Source of the DNA: Candidatus Saccharimonadota bacterium
GTDB lineage: Bacteria; Patescibacteriota; Saccharimonadia; Saccharimonadales; Saccharimonadaceae
Length of the DNA: 7,522 nucleotides
Assembly: GCA_009777365.1 (NCBI GenBank)
Contig: WRLZ01000032.1
Coordinates: forward strand, 1 to 7,522
Direction of reading: 5' to 3'
Made by a program: the position numbers and the translations under genes. The notes below the pieces were generated by a model. That model had not been told where the DNA came from. It worked only from the letters and a program-made list of their open reading frames with translations, and did no database searches. Every line of letters starts with the position of its first letter. Position 1 is the stretch's first letter. Below, in pieces: positions 1 to 6,573 of this stretch.

Positions 1-1
1 A

Positions 2-17
2 AAATGTCAAGACATTT
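2..17. repeat. Perfect inverted repeat, possible operator
   Basis: Two 7-base arms (AAATGTC at 2-8 and GACATTT at 11-17) flank an AA spacer, giving a perfect 16-base dyad. It lies about 88 bases upstream of the aminopeptidase start. On the minus strand it contains TTGACA (10 to 5), a perfect -35 consensus whose -10 would fall outside the window. It could be an operator for a divergent upstream gene or for the aminopeptidase operon. No regulator family is recognised from the motif, and AT-rich DNA gives such dyads by chance at times. Confidence 0.35.
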
Positions 18-43
18 CGTACAGAATCGCGCTTATCAGATCA

Positions 44-72
44 AAAAGTGTTGTAAAAATTACAACGTTTTT
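44..72. repeat. Inverted repeat abutting the aminopeptidase promoter
   Basis: The core GTTGTAA (50-56), spacer AAA, TTACAAC (60-66) is a perfect 17-base dyad. As RNA the stem could extend to 44-56 paired with 60-72 using two G-U wobbles. It ends inside or beside the -35 hexamer of the aminopeptidase promoter (70-75), where a bound repressor would block RNA polymerase. Alternatively, A-runs and T-runs on both sides (43-47 and 68-72) make it resemble a weak bidirectional terminator for an upstream gene. The stem is AT-rich, so the operator reading is slightly preferred. Confidence 0.4.
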
Positions 73-98
73 ACACATCCACCTATTCATGGTATAAT
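70..98 (+). promoter_or_regulatory. Sigma70-type extended -10 promoter for the aminopeptidase operon
   Basis: The -35 box TTTACA (70-75, 5 of 6 consensus), a 17-base spacer and the -10 box TATAAT (93-98, 6 of 6) form a strong housekeeping-type promoter. TGG immediately before the -10 adds an extended -10 element. Only six bases (99-104) separate the -10 from the ATG at 105. Transcription would therefore be expected to start at or within a base or two of the start codon, predicting a leaderless message. No ribosome binding site is present. Confidence 0.8.
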
Positions 99-104
99 CA
101 ACCC

Positions 105-2468
105 ATGATCGAGAGACTTTTGACCTATTTCACACCAGAGAATTATACTTTGTCCCTTAAAATCGACAAAGCCAAGGCCGAAATCAAAGGCCACGTAATT
201 ATCACCGGCCTCCCCAAAGAATCCTTCGCCCGTTTCCATGCCAAAAATCTAAAGATCAAAAAGGCCAACTTTGAATATTCATACATCGACGACATCCTCG
301 AGATCAAAGGCTTACCTAAAAACAAACCTGCCAGAATCGAAATCGATTTCATCGCCCCAATCCAAACCGCCATGCACGGCGCCTATTTCTCTAAGTACAA
401 ATACAAGGGCGAAGAAAAGCTGATTGTAACCACCCAATTTGAATCCCACTGCGCCCGCGAAGTCTTCCCCTGCATCGACGAACCAGCCGCCAAGGCTACT
501 TTCGACCTAACCCTAACCCACGCCAAATCCGACCTAGCCTTGTCCAATACACCAATTTCCAAACAAACTAATCTAAAGAACTCCACCAAGACCATCTTCC
601 ACCAAACCCCCAAAATGTCCACCCACCTCCTCGCCTTCGTAGTCGGCGAACTTCACAAAGTCGAAACCGAAAGCAAACACGGCATAAAGATTTCCACCTA
701 TGCCCCGCTCAACCAACCTCTCCGCAAGCTTAATTTCGCCAACCAAGTCGCCGCCGACACTCTCGATTTCTTCACCGATAAATTCAAGACCCCCTACCCG
801 CTTGCCAAACTTGACCAAGTTGCCCTTCCCGACTTCGAGGCCGGTGCCATGGAAAATTGGGGGCTCGTAACCTATCGCGAGTGCCTGCTCCTCGTCGACA
901 ACAAATCCAGCGTCGAAGCGCGCAAAAGCGTCGCCATCGTCATTGCCCACGAGCTCGCCCATCAATGGTTCGGCAATCTTGTCACCATGCAGTGGTGGGA
1001 CGATCTTTGGCTCAACGAATCCTTTGCCACCATGATCGAATACGTCGCCATCGATTCTCTCTTCCCGGAGTGGCATATCATGAACGATTTCTTCCTCAAC
1101 GAACGCTTCTACGCCATGAACCGCGACTCCATTTCTGGAGTCCAAACCATCCGCCAACCCGTCCACTCTCCCGACGAAATCACCACCATTTTTGACGGCG
1201 CCATCGTCTATGCCAAAGGCGCTTGCCTAATGCACATGCTCCGCGAAAAGCTCGGCAACGATAATTTCTTCGCCGGCCTCCAAGATTATTTCTCTCGCCA
1301 CGCCTACGGCAACACAACAGGCGACGACCTATGGAACGCTATGCAACCTTACGCAGATTTCGACGTCAAGGATTTCATGGAACAATGGCTCACCCAACCC
1401 AACTTCCCGATTATCTCGCACGACAAATCCCAAAAACCAATCGTAAAAAACGCCAATACCAACTGGCTAATCACCGACATCAAACGCGACCTCTCTGGCT
1501 ACTATCTCCTCGAAATAACCGAAGAGTCCCTTGCTTCGTTTGTGAGCGAAGCGAACGCTGAAGGCCAAGAAAAAATGCGTACCCTCCTCGACGCCAACAT
1601 CCTCTCCCGCACCAACAATCTCCCTTCTCGCCTCCTTTTCAACATCATCTCCAATGTCAAACATCACGACGAGGAAATAATCTGGTCGCTAAACCTCTCG
1701 CTTCTCAAGACCCTAAAGCTCTTCTTTAGCGACGACCACACATCTTTCCAATCCTTCATCAACAAAAGCCTCTCTCCAAAGCTCGACCAAATTGATATTA
1801 TAAAAAGCGACAACGAACCTCCCCGCGTAACCGAACTCCGCTCCGCCCTCCTCTCCTGGCTCCTCCATGCCAAAAATCCAAACGTCACGGAATTTTTGCT
1901 TTCTAATTACAACGATGACTTCACCACTATCGACAATGATCTCCGTAGCTTCGTCCTTATCGCACATCTCCAAAACAATTTCTCAGACAATTTATTCCAT
2001 CGCCTCATTGATGAATACCGCCACGCCGAGGATCCCGAGCTAAAGGACGACCTCGAAACCGCCATCTCCAGCGTCAAAACTTCCAAACACATCGATCATG
2101 TCCTCAGTCTCCTTCAAGATTTCAAAATCGTCCGTCCGCAAGACACTCTTGGCTTCTTCGCCGGGCTCGCCAGAGGAGAAAGTTCCCGCGACGCCTCTTG
2201 GCGTTTCCTCCGCGATAATTGGACTTGGTTCGAGAGCAATTTCGGCGGTGGCAAAAGCCTCGACTACTACCCTAAGCTGATTGCTAGCACCCTAAAGACT
2301 GAAAACGACCTAAAAGACTTTACGGAGTTCTTTGCACCCCACAAGAAAAACATTGAACTCTCCCGCGCCATAATCATGGGCGAAGAAGAAATAAAAACTC
2401 GTGTCGAACTAATCAGTTCTAATGAATCCGAGGTCTTGCTCTCTCTTGAAAAATATGTTACTATGTAG
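105..2468 (+). CDS. pepN: M1-family zinc aminopeptidase (aminopeptidase N type)
   Basis: This is a cytosolic metallopeptidase that removes N-terminal residues from peptides, 787 residues long. The N-terminal beta domain (about 1-190) carries QFES at 111-114, the substrate-anchoring region, and FPCIDEP at 121-127. The exopeptidase motif GAMEN is at 247-251. The zinc site is HELAH at 282-286 with the third ligand E305, exactly HExxH-x18-E, followed by the transition-state tyrosine Y369 in the usual context. From about residue 450 a helical ERAP1/APN-like C-terminal domain follows. The length is slightly below the usual 840-890. No signal peptide is visible, so it probably recycles peptides or uses imported ones, plausible for an amino-acid-dependent epibiont (inference). 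The start at 105 is fixed by family alignment and by the promoter just upstream. The symbol follows common use; it is not the E. coli PepN subfamily. Confidence 0.95.
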   Translation: MIERLLTYFTPENYTLSLKIDKAKAEIKGHVIITGLPKESFARFHAKNLKIKKANFEYSYIDDILEIKGLPKNKPARIEIDFIAPIQTAMHGAYFSKYKYKGEEKLIVTTQFESHCAREVFPCIDEPAAKATFDLTLTHAKSDLALSNTPISKQTNLKNSTKTIFHQTPKMSTHLLAFVVGELHKVETESKHGIKISTYAPLNQPLRKLNFANQVAADTLDFFTDKFKTPYPLAKLDQVALPDFEAGAMENWGLVTYRECLLLVDNKSSVEARKSVAIVIAHELAHQWFGNLVTMQWWDDLWLNESFATMIEYVAIDSLFPEWHIMNDFFLNERFYAMNRDSISGVQTIRQPVHSPDEITTIFDGAIVYAKGACLMHMLREKLGNDNFFAGLQDYFSRHAYGNTTGDDLWNAMQPYADFDVKDFMEQWLTQPNFPIISHDKSQKPIVKNANTNWLITDIKRDLSGYYLLEITEESLASFVSEANAEGQEKMRTLLDANILSRTNNLPSRLLFNIISNVKHHDEEIIWSLNLSLLKTLKLFFSDDHTSFQSFINKSLSPKLDQIDIIKSDNEPPRVTELRSALLSWLLHAKNPNVTEFLLSNYNDDFTTIDNDLRSFVLIAHLQNNFSDNLFHRLIDEYRHAEDPELKDDLETAISSVKTSKHIDHVLSLLQDFKIVRPQDTLGFFAGLARGESSRDASWRFLRDNWTWFESNFGGGKSLDYYPKLIASTLKTENDLKDFTEFFAPHKKNIELSRAIIMGEEEIKTRVELISSNESEVLLSLEKYVTM
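1531..1554 (+). repeat. GC-rich hairpin-forming segment inside the aminopeptidase gene
   Basis: Bases 1531-1540 pair with 1545-1554 around a TGTG loop, giving ten pairs with two T-G wobbles; the core GCTTCG/CGAAGC is perfect. It is read in frame as residues 476-484, in the linker region just after the catalytic domain. It may be only a codon-level coincidence, or a short palindromic element of the sort that spreads through some small genomes and is tolerated in surface loops. Confidence 0.35.
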
Positions 2469-2475
2469 CTACATA
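2462..2475. repeat. 14-base perfect palindrome across the aminopeptidase stop codon
   Basis: TATGTAGCTACATA spans the TAG stop (2466-2468) and reaches the first base of the next start codon. It is a perfect dyad but lacks a T-run, so it is not an intrinsic terminator. As RNA it could form only a short stem with a 4-base loop near the start of the next gene. A role in translation of that gene, or as a binding site, is conceivable but unsupported. Confidence 0.3.
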
Positions 2476-2999
2476 TGTCAAGATTAGTTTCATCCCGCAA
2501 GCGTAGCAAAAAGCCTTTTGTAATCATTCTGGCTATATTGCTCGCAGCCCTCGCCGCTGGTCTAGTCGCCTGGTTCGTCACTAGAGATAGAGACGACAAC
2601 GATCATTTTGAAAACGGCATAAACTTCGGCCCGCCTAGCGAAGAAGAAAGGCAAATCGGTGATGAAATCAGCCAGTCCTCAAAAACCAACCCAAACCAAG
2701 GCTACGAACCGCCAAGCCCCTCAGATGACATTAGCGCCCTTATTCCATTTGCCCATTTTGTCGGAGACGACCTCCTAATAACCACCGCAATCTCCGAGTT
2801 AATATCCGGAGAGTGTACCCTGAACATCTGGCAAAACGGCTCCCTGGTCCACACCGAAAAAGCCGACATAGCGACGTTACCAGCCTCTTCCGAATGCACC
2901 GGTTTCCGCGTCTCAGGACTCTCCAGAGGCGACTATAATGTCAGTATCACCATCCAGTCCTCCGACGGACGAACAAAAACCATTGAAGCTGATGTATAA
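2475..2999 (+). CDS. Membrane-anchored protein of unknown function with extracellular beta-type domain
   Basis: The function is not recognised. The 174-residue protein starts with a basic cytoplasmic tail (RKRSKK at 8-13), then one hydrophobic helix at about 14-36. A charged, Ser/Pro-rich linker follows to about residue 85, and then a compact C-terminal domain (about 88-174) with alternating beta-strand character. Cys114 and Cys141 are the only cysteines and could form a disulfide outside the membrane. There is no lipobox. The positive-inside rule puts the C-terminal domain outside the cell. From memory, small tethered proteins of this style with a GxCT...CxGF cysteine pattern occur in Saccharibacteria; this was not checked. 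The gene lies 6 bases after the aminopeptidase stop and overlaps the next gene by 8, so it is very likely cotranscribed. No Shine-Dalgarno is visible before the ATG. Confidence 0.85.
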   Translation: MSRLVSSRKRSKKPFVIILAILLAALAAGLVAWFVTRDRDDNDHFENGINFGPPSEEERQIGDEISQSSKTNPNQGYEPPSPSDDISALIPFAHFVGDDLLITTAISELISGECTLNIWQNGSLVHTEKADIATLPASSECTGFRVSGLSRGDYNVSITIQSSDGRTKTIEADV

Positions 3000-3699
3000 A
3001 AATTTCAGCCATCTGACCCCCAAAAACTGGCAGGACCTTGAGGTCATTTGGAATTACCTCTGCCTCGAAACTCCCCTGCCCGCTCGTGCTGACATAGCTA
3101 TTCTCGGCGGCTCAGGCGAGTTCACTGACATGGCCACTCGCGCCAGCGAACTATACCACGACGGCGTCATGCCGCTCATCCTCGTCTCTGGCAACGAGAA
3201 CAAATTCACCACTGGCAACATATCGGAAGCCACGCTCCTCGCCCACACTCTTGAAGAAAATGGCGTTCCAGCAGGCAACATCTGGCTCGAACGTCACGCC
3301 GCAACAACCAACGAAAACATCATCAATTCCATCAAGCTCCTAGAAAATAAAAACTTCACACCAAATAATATTATTCTAGTCCATAAACCTTTTGTTACTC
3401 GCCGCTTTCTTGCTACAGCCGAAGCCTTTTGGCCTACCCCTCAGCCAAAGTTTTTCGTCACCTACGAAAAAACAACCTTCGCTAGCTACAGAGAACTAAA
3501 CAAACAAATCCTCGGCAACGAAAACATATTCGCCGAATACCTCCTTGGCGAACTCGAACGCGTCCAACTCTACCCTGGGTTCGGCTTCACCAAACCACAA
3601 ATCATCCCCGCATCCGTCGCGCTCGCCCAGCAAGAACTCGCCAGATTCGGCCTCCGCGCCCAGCCTCTTGACCCCACCCCAACTCCTCATTCGACATAG
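2992..3699 (+). CDS. YdcF-like (DUF218) family protein
   Basis: DUF218/YdcF proteins share a Rossmann-like fold; E. coli YdcF binds S-adenosylmethionine, but the reaction is unknown. From the ATG at 2992 the protein has 235 residues. Visible family motifs are ADIAILGGSGEF (33-44), PLILVSGNEN (61-70), ISEATLLAHTLEENGVP (77-93), a TTNEN segment (105-109) and IILVHKPFVTRRF (127-139). The C-terminus ends in a Pro/Thr tail. No signal peptide or membrane helix is seen, unlike some membrane-bound SanA-type relatives. An in-frame ATG at 2938 would add 18 residues rich in Ser, Pro and Thr that lie wholly inside the upstream gene and do not look like the family. The 2992 start gives an 8-base ATGTATAA overlap, typical of translational coupling. 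It is the last gene of the plus-strand unit. Confidence 0.85.
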   Translation: MYKNFSHLTPKNWQDLEVIWNYLCLETPLPARADIAILGGSGEFTDMATRASELYHDGVMPLILVSGNENKFTTGNISEATLLAHTLEENGVPAGNIWLERHAATTNENIINSIKLLENKNFTPNNIILVHKPFVTRRFLATAEAFWPTPQPKFFVTYEKTTFASYRELNKQILGNENIFAEYLLGELERVQLYPGFGFTKPQIIPASVALAQQELARFGLRAQPLDPTPTPHST

Positions 3700-3714
3700 A
3701 ACCACAAACAACAA

Positions 3715-5130
3715 CTAATTGCTCAGCTTCGTCAATATAACTTCTCGAACAACTGCCGGATTGGCTTTCCCCTTAGACTCCTTCATGACAAGTCCGACCA
3801 AAAACCCTATCGCTTTCTGCTCTCCTGCTTTAATATCAGCAATGGCTTTGGCGGCAACTTCGCTAGCAAGAACTTCATCAACAATCTTTTCTACTTCGCC
3901 CGTATCGCTGACTTGAATAAGGTTTTCATCTTTTGCAATTTGCCGTGAATTTTCCCTACCGCTGATAAGTTCTGAAAATATCTTGTCTCCTGCATTAGAA
4001 TTTATTTCGCCCTGCATAAGCATTTCTGCCAGGGTTATAAGGTCAGAAACAGACGGCAACTTGATTTTCTTGGAGTCATCAGCAATCCCCAGCGTGCTTA
4101 TAATAAGATTGGCTACCTTTTTAGCTTTTGCGGCGTCCGATTTTTCCAACACCTCGGACACAATCTCGGCTATAGCTCGCTCGGCAAGAAGCACATTGAC
4201 AGCCGATTTATCCACCCCAAGAACGGCAAACTCGGCACGATATTCTGCCGGCATCTTAGGAAAGCCACTCTGAAACTCGGCAATCTGTTCATCAGAAAGA
4301 ATAACGGGCGGAATGTCGGCATCCGGCATATATCGGTAGTCTTTGGCATTTTCTTTGCTCCTTTGGGGAATAGTTTTCTGCTTGGCATCATCCCAGCCTC
4401 GGGTTTCTTGAACAACTTTTTCACCTGCCTCAATAACTTTCATCTGGCGGCTAATTTCATAATCCGCAGCAGCCTCAACAGCACGGAAACTGTTCATATT
4501 CTTAATTTCAACACGAGTGCCGAGCTTGTCAGGATCGGACGAAACTGATATATTAACATCAAACCTCATATTGCCGTGGTACAGGTCGCCATGGGAAATA
4601 TCCGCATAAGTCATCAATTTGTGCAGTTCTTCTGCGTAAGCGCGAGCATCGGCGGCAGAGTGTATATCGGGTGCAGAAACGATTTCGATAAGCGGCGTTC
4701 CTGCACGATTTAGGTCTACGAGGGTGTAGCCGCTGTAATGAGTCTGCTTTCCCGCGTCCTCCTCAAGATGGGCATGGTCAACACGCACTTTTGTTCCGCT
4801 TGGTAGCTCGACATAGCCCTCCAAGATTATCGGATTATACATCTGGGAAGTCTGGTAGCCCTTAGGAAGATCAGGATAGAAATAATGCTTGCGGTCAAAC
4901 ATAGAAAACCTAGCGACATCAGCATTTAACGCTTTGGCGGCACGGCAAGCCAACCGAACAGCTTCCTTATTCAGATACGGCAACATGCCGGGGAGTGCAT
5001 AATCAATCTCGGACACCTTGCTGTTAGGCGAAGCATCACGCGCATCGTTGTCCGTATCGGAAAACAGCTTAGTTTTGGTCTTTAGCTGAACATGGCACTC
5101 AATGCCAATCGTTGGAATAATTCTACTCAT
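3715..5130 (-). CDS. gatB: Aspartyl/glutamyl-tRNA amidotransferase subunit B
   Basis: GatB binds the mischarged tRNA and carries the kinase/transamidase site of GatCAB. It activates Glu-tRNA(Gln) or Asp-tRNA(Asn) with ATP and then adds ammonia delivered from GatA. The 471-residue protein shows the N-terminal IGIECHVQL (8-16), FYPDLPKGYQTSQ (84-96), HLEEDAGK (121-128), the signature LVDLNRAGTPLIEIVS (137-152), KNMNSF (210-215), QETRGWDD (241-248) and RSKENAKDYRYMP (257-269). A C-terminal helical YqeY-like domain follows from about 320. Length matches the family (about 470-480). The start at 5130 is preferred over 5157 because MSRIIPTIGIE matches the family start and GGAG lies 6 bases upstream. 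It overlaps gatA by 8 bases (ATGAGTAG), consistent with coupled translation and equal subunit supply. The four-cysteine zinc motif of some GatB proteins is not visible. Confidence 0.97.
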   Translation of the reverse strand: MSRIIPTIGIECHVQLKTKTKLFSDTDNDARDASPNSKVSEIDYALPGMLPYLNKEAVRLACRAAKALNADVARFSMFDRKHYFYPDLPKGYQTSQMYNPIILEGYVELPSGTKVRVDHAHLEEDAGKQTHYSGYTLVDLNRAGTPLIEIVSAPDIHSAADARAYAEELHKLMTYADISHGDLYHGNMRFDVNISVSSDPDKLGTRVEIKNMNSFRAVEAAADYEISRQMKVIEAGEKVVQETRGWDDAKQKTIPQRSKENAKDYRYMPDADIPPVILSDEQIAEFQSGFPKMPAEYRAEFAVLGVDKSAVNVLLAERAIAEIVSEVLEKSDAAKAKKVANLIISTLGIADDSKKIKLPSVSDLITLAEMLMQGEINSNAGDKIFSELISGRENSRQIAKDENLIQVSDTGEVEKIVDEVLASEVAAKAIADIKAGEQKAIGFLVGLVMKESKGKANPAVVREVILTKLSN

Positions 5131-6526
5131 GCTCAACTCCGTGGGCAACACGCGCAAAGTTTAGTAGTTCGGCATCCTTGACATATGGCGCAATAATCTG
5201 AACACCGACTGGCAGTTCATCTCCCGCAACCTTAGCCGGGACAGAAATAGCCGGTAGCCCCGCAAGCGACGGCGGAACCGTAAGAATATCCTCCATATAC
5301 GCTTGGAGTGGGTCATGGGCGTTTTTACCGATCTTGAAAGCCAGCGTAGGCGCAACAGGACCAATCAGAAAGTCTACATTATTAAAAGCTTGGTTGAAAT
5401 CATTGATAAGAAGCGTACGCACTTTCTGAGCTTTTTGGTAGTAAGCGTCATAAAATCCGCTGGACAACACAAACGCGCCAATGAGAATACGCCGCTTGTT
5501 CTCATCAACAAACCCCTCATCCCGAGAGCGACCATAGACTTCGGCTATAGTCTTTGCATCCTTAGCCCGCAGTCCATAACGAACACCATCATATCGGGCT
5601 AAATTAGAGCTAATCTCGGCAGGAACAACAGTATAATAGACAGGCAACGCGTATTTTGCGGTCGGCACGGAAATTTCTATCACTTTATGACCTTTTTCCG
5701 CCAGTTTTTCAGTCAATTCCACAACTCTATCTCTAACTTTCTTATCCACGCCATCAGCCATATATTCTTTTATTATGCCAACCCTATACTTCTTGCCGGA
5801 TTCAACTGGCTTAAAACCATCAGACATAACATTCATATCCTTTTTATCCTGACCCGCCAAAATTTCTGTCAAAAGTTCAGCATCGGCAACGCTCGTCGTA
5901 ATCGGCCCAACCGTATCCGTGGAACTAGCCATAGCAATCACGCCGAACCTAGAAATCAGCCCATAGCTCGGCTTAAACCCGACAACTCCGTTGAACGATG
6001 CGGGCTGACGAATCGAACCGCCAGTGTCCGTGCCAAGCGCAAACGGAACGATACCCTTTGCGACCGCGACAGCGGAGCCGCCAGACGAACCGCCTGCAAC
6101 ACGGGCTTTATCTTTCGCATTAAGCGTGACCCCAAAATATGAATTTTCGGTCGAGCCGCCGTGCGCGAATGAATCAAGGTTGGACTTGCCAATACAGATC
6201 GCCCCTTCGGCTTCAAGCCTTTCAATAGCCGTGGCTTGCAACGGAGACTTGAAATTTTCAAGAATTTTTGATGCTGCGGTAGTTTTCGAGCCCAATGTCA
6301 AGAAATTATCTTTTGCGACAAAAGGAACACCCGATAGCTTCCTGATGATACCCTGTTCAATCTCCTTGTCAATTCCGGCGGCGCGTTCCAGCGCCCGTTC
6401 TTCTATAACCTCAAGAATTGCGTTGCTATCATCAGCTTTTGCGCGAAGAATAGCGGATTCTGTTTCAAGAGTAGCCGTTGTTTTTCCAGCTTCAATATTC
6501 TTGATAATCCTCTCAATTTCACTCAT
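5123..6526 (-). CDS. gatA: Glutamyl-tRNA(Gln) amidotransferase subunit A
   Basis: GatA is the glutaminase subunit: it releases ammonia from glutamine (or asparagine) and channels it to GatB. It belongs to the amidase-signature family. The Ser-cisSer-Lys triad is intact: K72 in VPFVAKDNF, S147 in GGSSGGSA, and nucleophile S171 in GTDTGGSIRQPA. The 75- and 24-residue spacings equal those of the S. aureus enzyme (K79, S154, S178). Further conserved blocks include SSNLARYDGVRYG and a SxGFYDAYYQKAQKVR segment in the C-terminal half. Its 467 residues are slightly shorter than the usual 485. The start at 6526 fits the family and lies 47 bases after the preceding membrane protein gene. A TATAAC box six bases before the ATG suggests an additional internal promoter. 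It overlaps gatB by 8 bases. Confidence 0.97.
   Translation of the reverse strand: MSEIERIIKNIEAGKTTATLETESAILRAKADDSNAILEVIEERALERAAGIDKEIEQGIIRKLSGVPFVAKDNFLTLGSKTTAASKILENFKSPLQATAIERLEAEGAICIGKSNLDSFAHGGSTENSYFGVTLNAKDKARVAGGSSGGSAVAVAKGIVPFALGTDTGGSIRQPASFNGVVGFKPSYGLISRFGVIAMASSTDTVGPITTSVADAELLTEILAGQDKKDMNVMSDGFKPVESGKKYRVGIIKEYMADGVDKKVRDRVVELTEKLAEKGHKVIEISVPTAKYALPVYYTVVPAEISSNLARYDGVRYGLRAKDAKTIAEVYGRSRDEGFVDENKRRILIGAFVLSSGFYDAYYQKAQKVRTLLINDFNQAFNNVDFLIGPVAPTLAFKIGKNAHDPLQAYMEDILTVPPSLAGLPAISVPAKVAGDELPVGVQIIAPYVKDAELLNFARVAHGVEHE
5137..5140 (-). promoter_or_regulatory. Shine-Dalgarno sequence deciding the gatB start
   Basis: GGAG on the minus strand lies six bases before the ATG at 5130, inside the 3' end of gatA. 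It supports the 5130 start rather than the in-frame ATG at 5157. It is the clearest ribosome binding site in the window, and it belongs to an operon-internal gene rather than a promoter-proximal one. Confidence 0.75.
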
Positions 6527-6532
6527 GCTTGT

Positions 6533-6538
6533 GTTATA
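6533..6538 (-). promoter_or_regulatory. Candidate -10 box for gatA
   Basis: TATAAC (5 of 6 consensus) lies exactly six bases before the gatA ATG, the same spacing as at the aminopeptidase and gatC genes. No good -35 is seen at 16-19 bases upstream and there is no extended -10. The support is therefore mainly positional. If active, it would let gatA and gatB be transcribed as a leaderless message apart from gatC and the membrane protein gene. Confidence 0.4.
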
Positions 6539-6573
6539 TAAAATTTACAACTTATATTTTACCACAAGTCCGC

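Noticed and set aside
4..108. Small open frame from the ATG at 4 to the TGA at 106
   Set aside because: It runs through two inverted repeats and the aminopeptidase promoter, has no ribosome site and looks like intergenic noise.
573..1166. 197-codon open frame on the minus strand opposite the aminopeptidase
   Set aside because: It lies wholly opposite the catalytic domain of a well-supported gene. Its Gly/Val/Asp/Glu-rich composition is what the NNC codon bias produces on the opposite strand, and it shows no recognisable motif.
2938..2991. 18-residue N-terminal extension of the DUF218 protein
   Set aside because: It lies entirely inside the upstream gene, reads as Ser/Pro/Thr-rich sequence unlike the family, and lacks a ribosome site. 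The ATG at 2992 gives a coupled overlap.
5131..5157. Nine-residue N-terminal extension of gatB from the ATG at 5157
   Set aside because: The extension does not match GatB starts. The ATG at 5130 has GGAG at the right distance and begins the conserved sequence.
4..6303. Repeated nonamer ATGTCAAGA at 4, 2475 and 6295
   Set aside because: The three copies sit in unrelated contexts (a dyad, a start codon and inside gatA on the other strand), and a 9-base match in 7.5 kb of AT-leaning DNA is easily chance.
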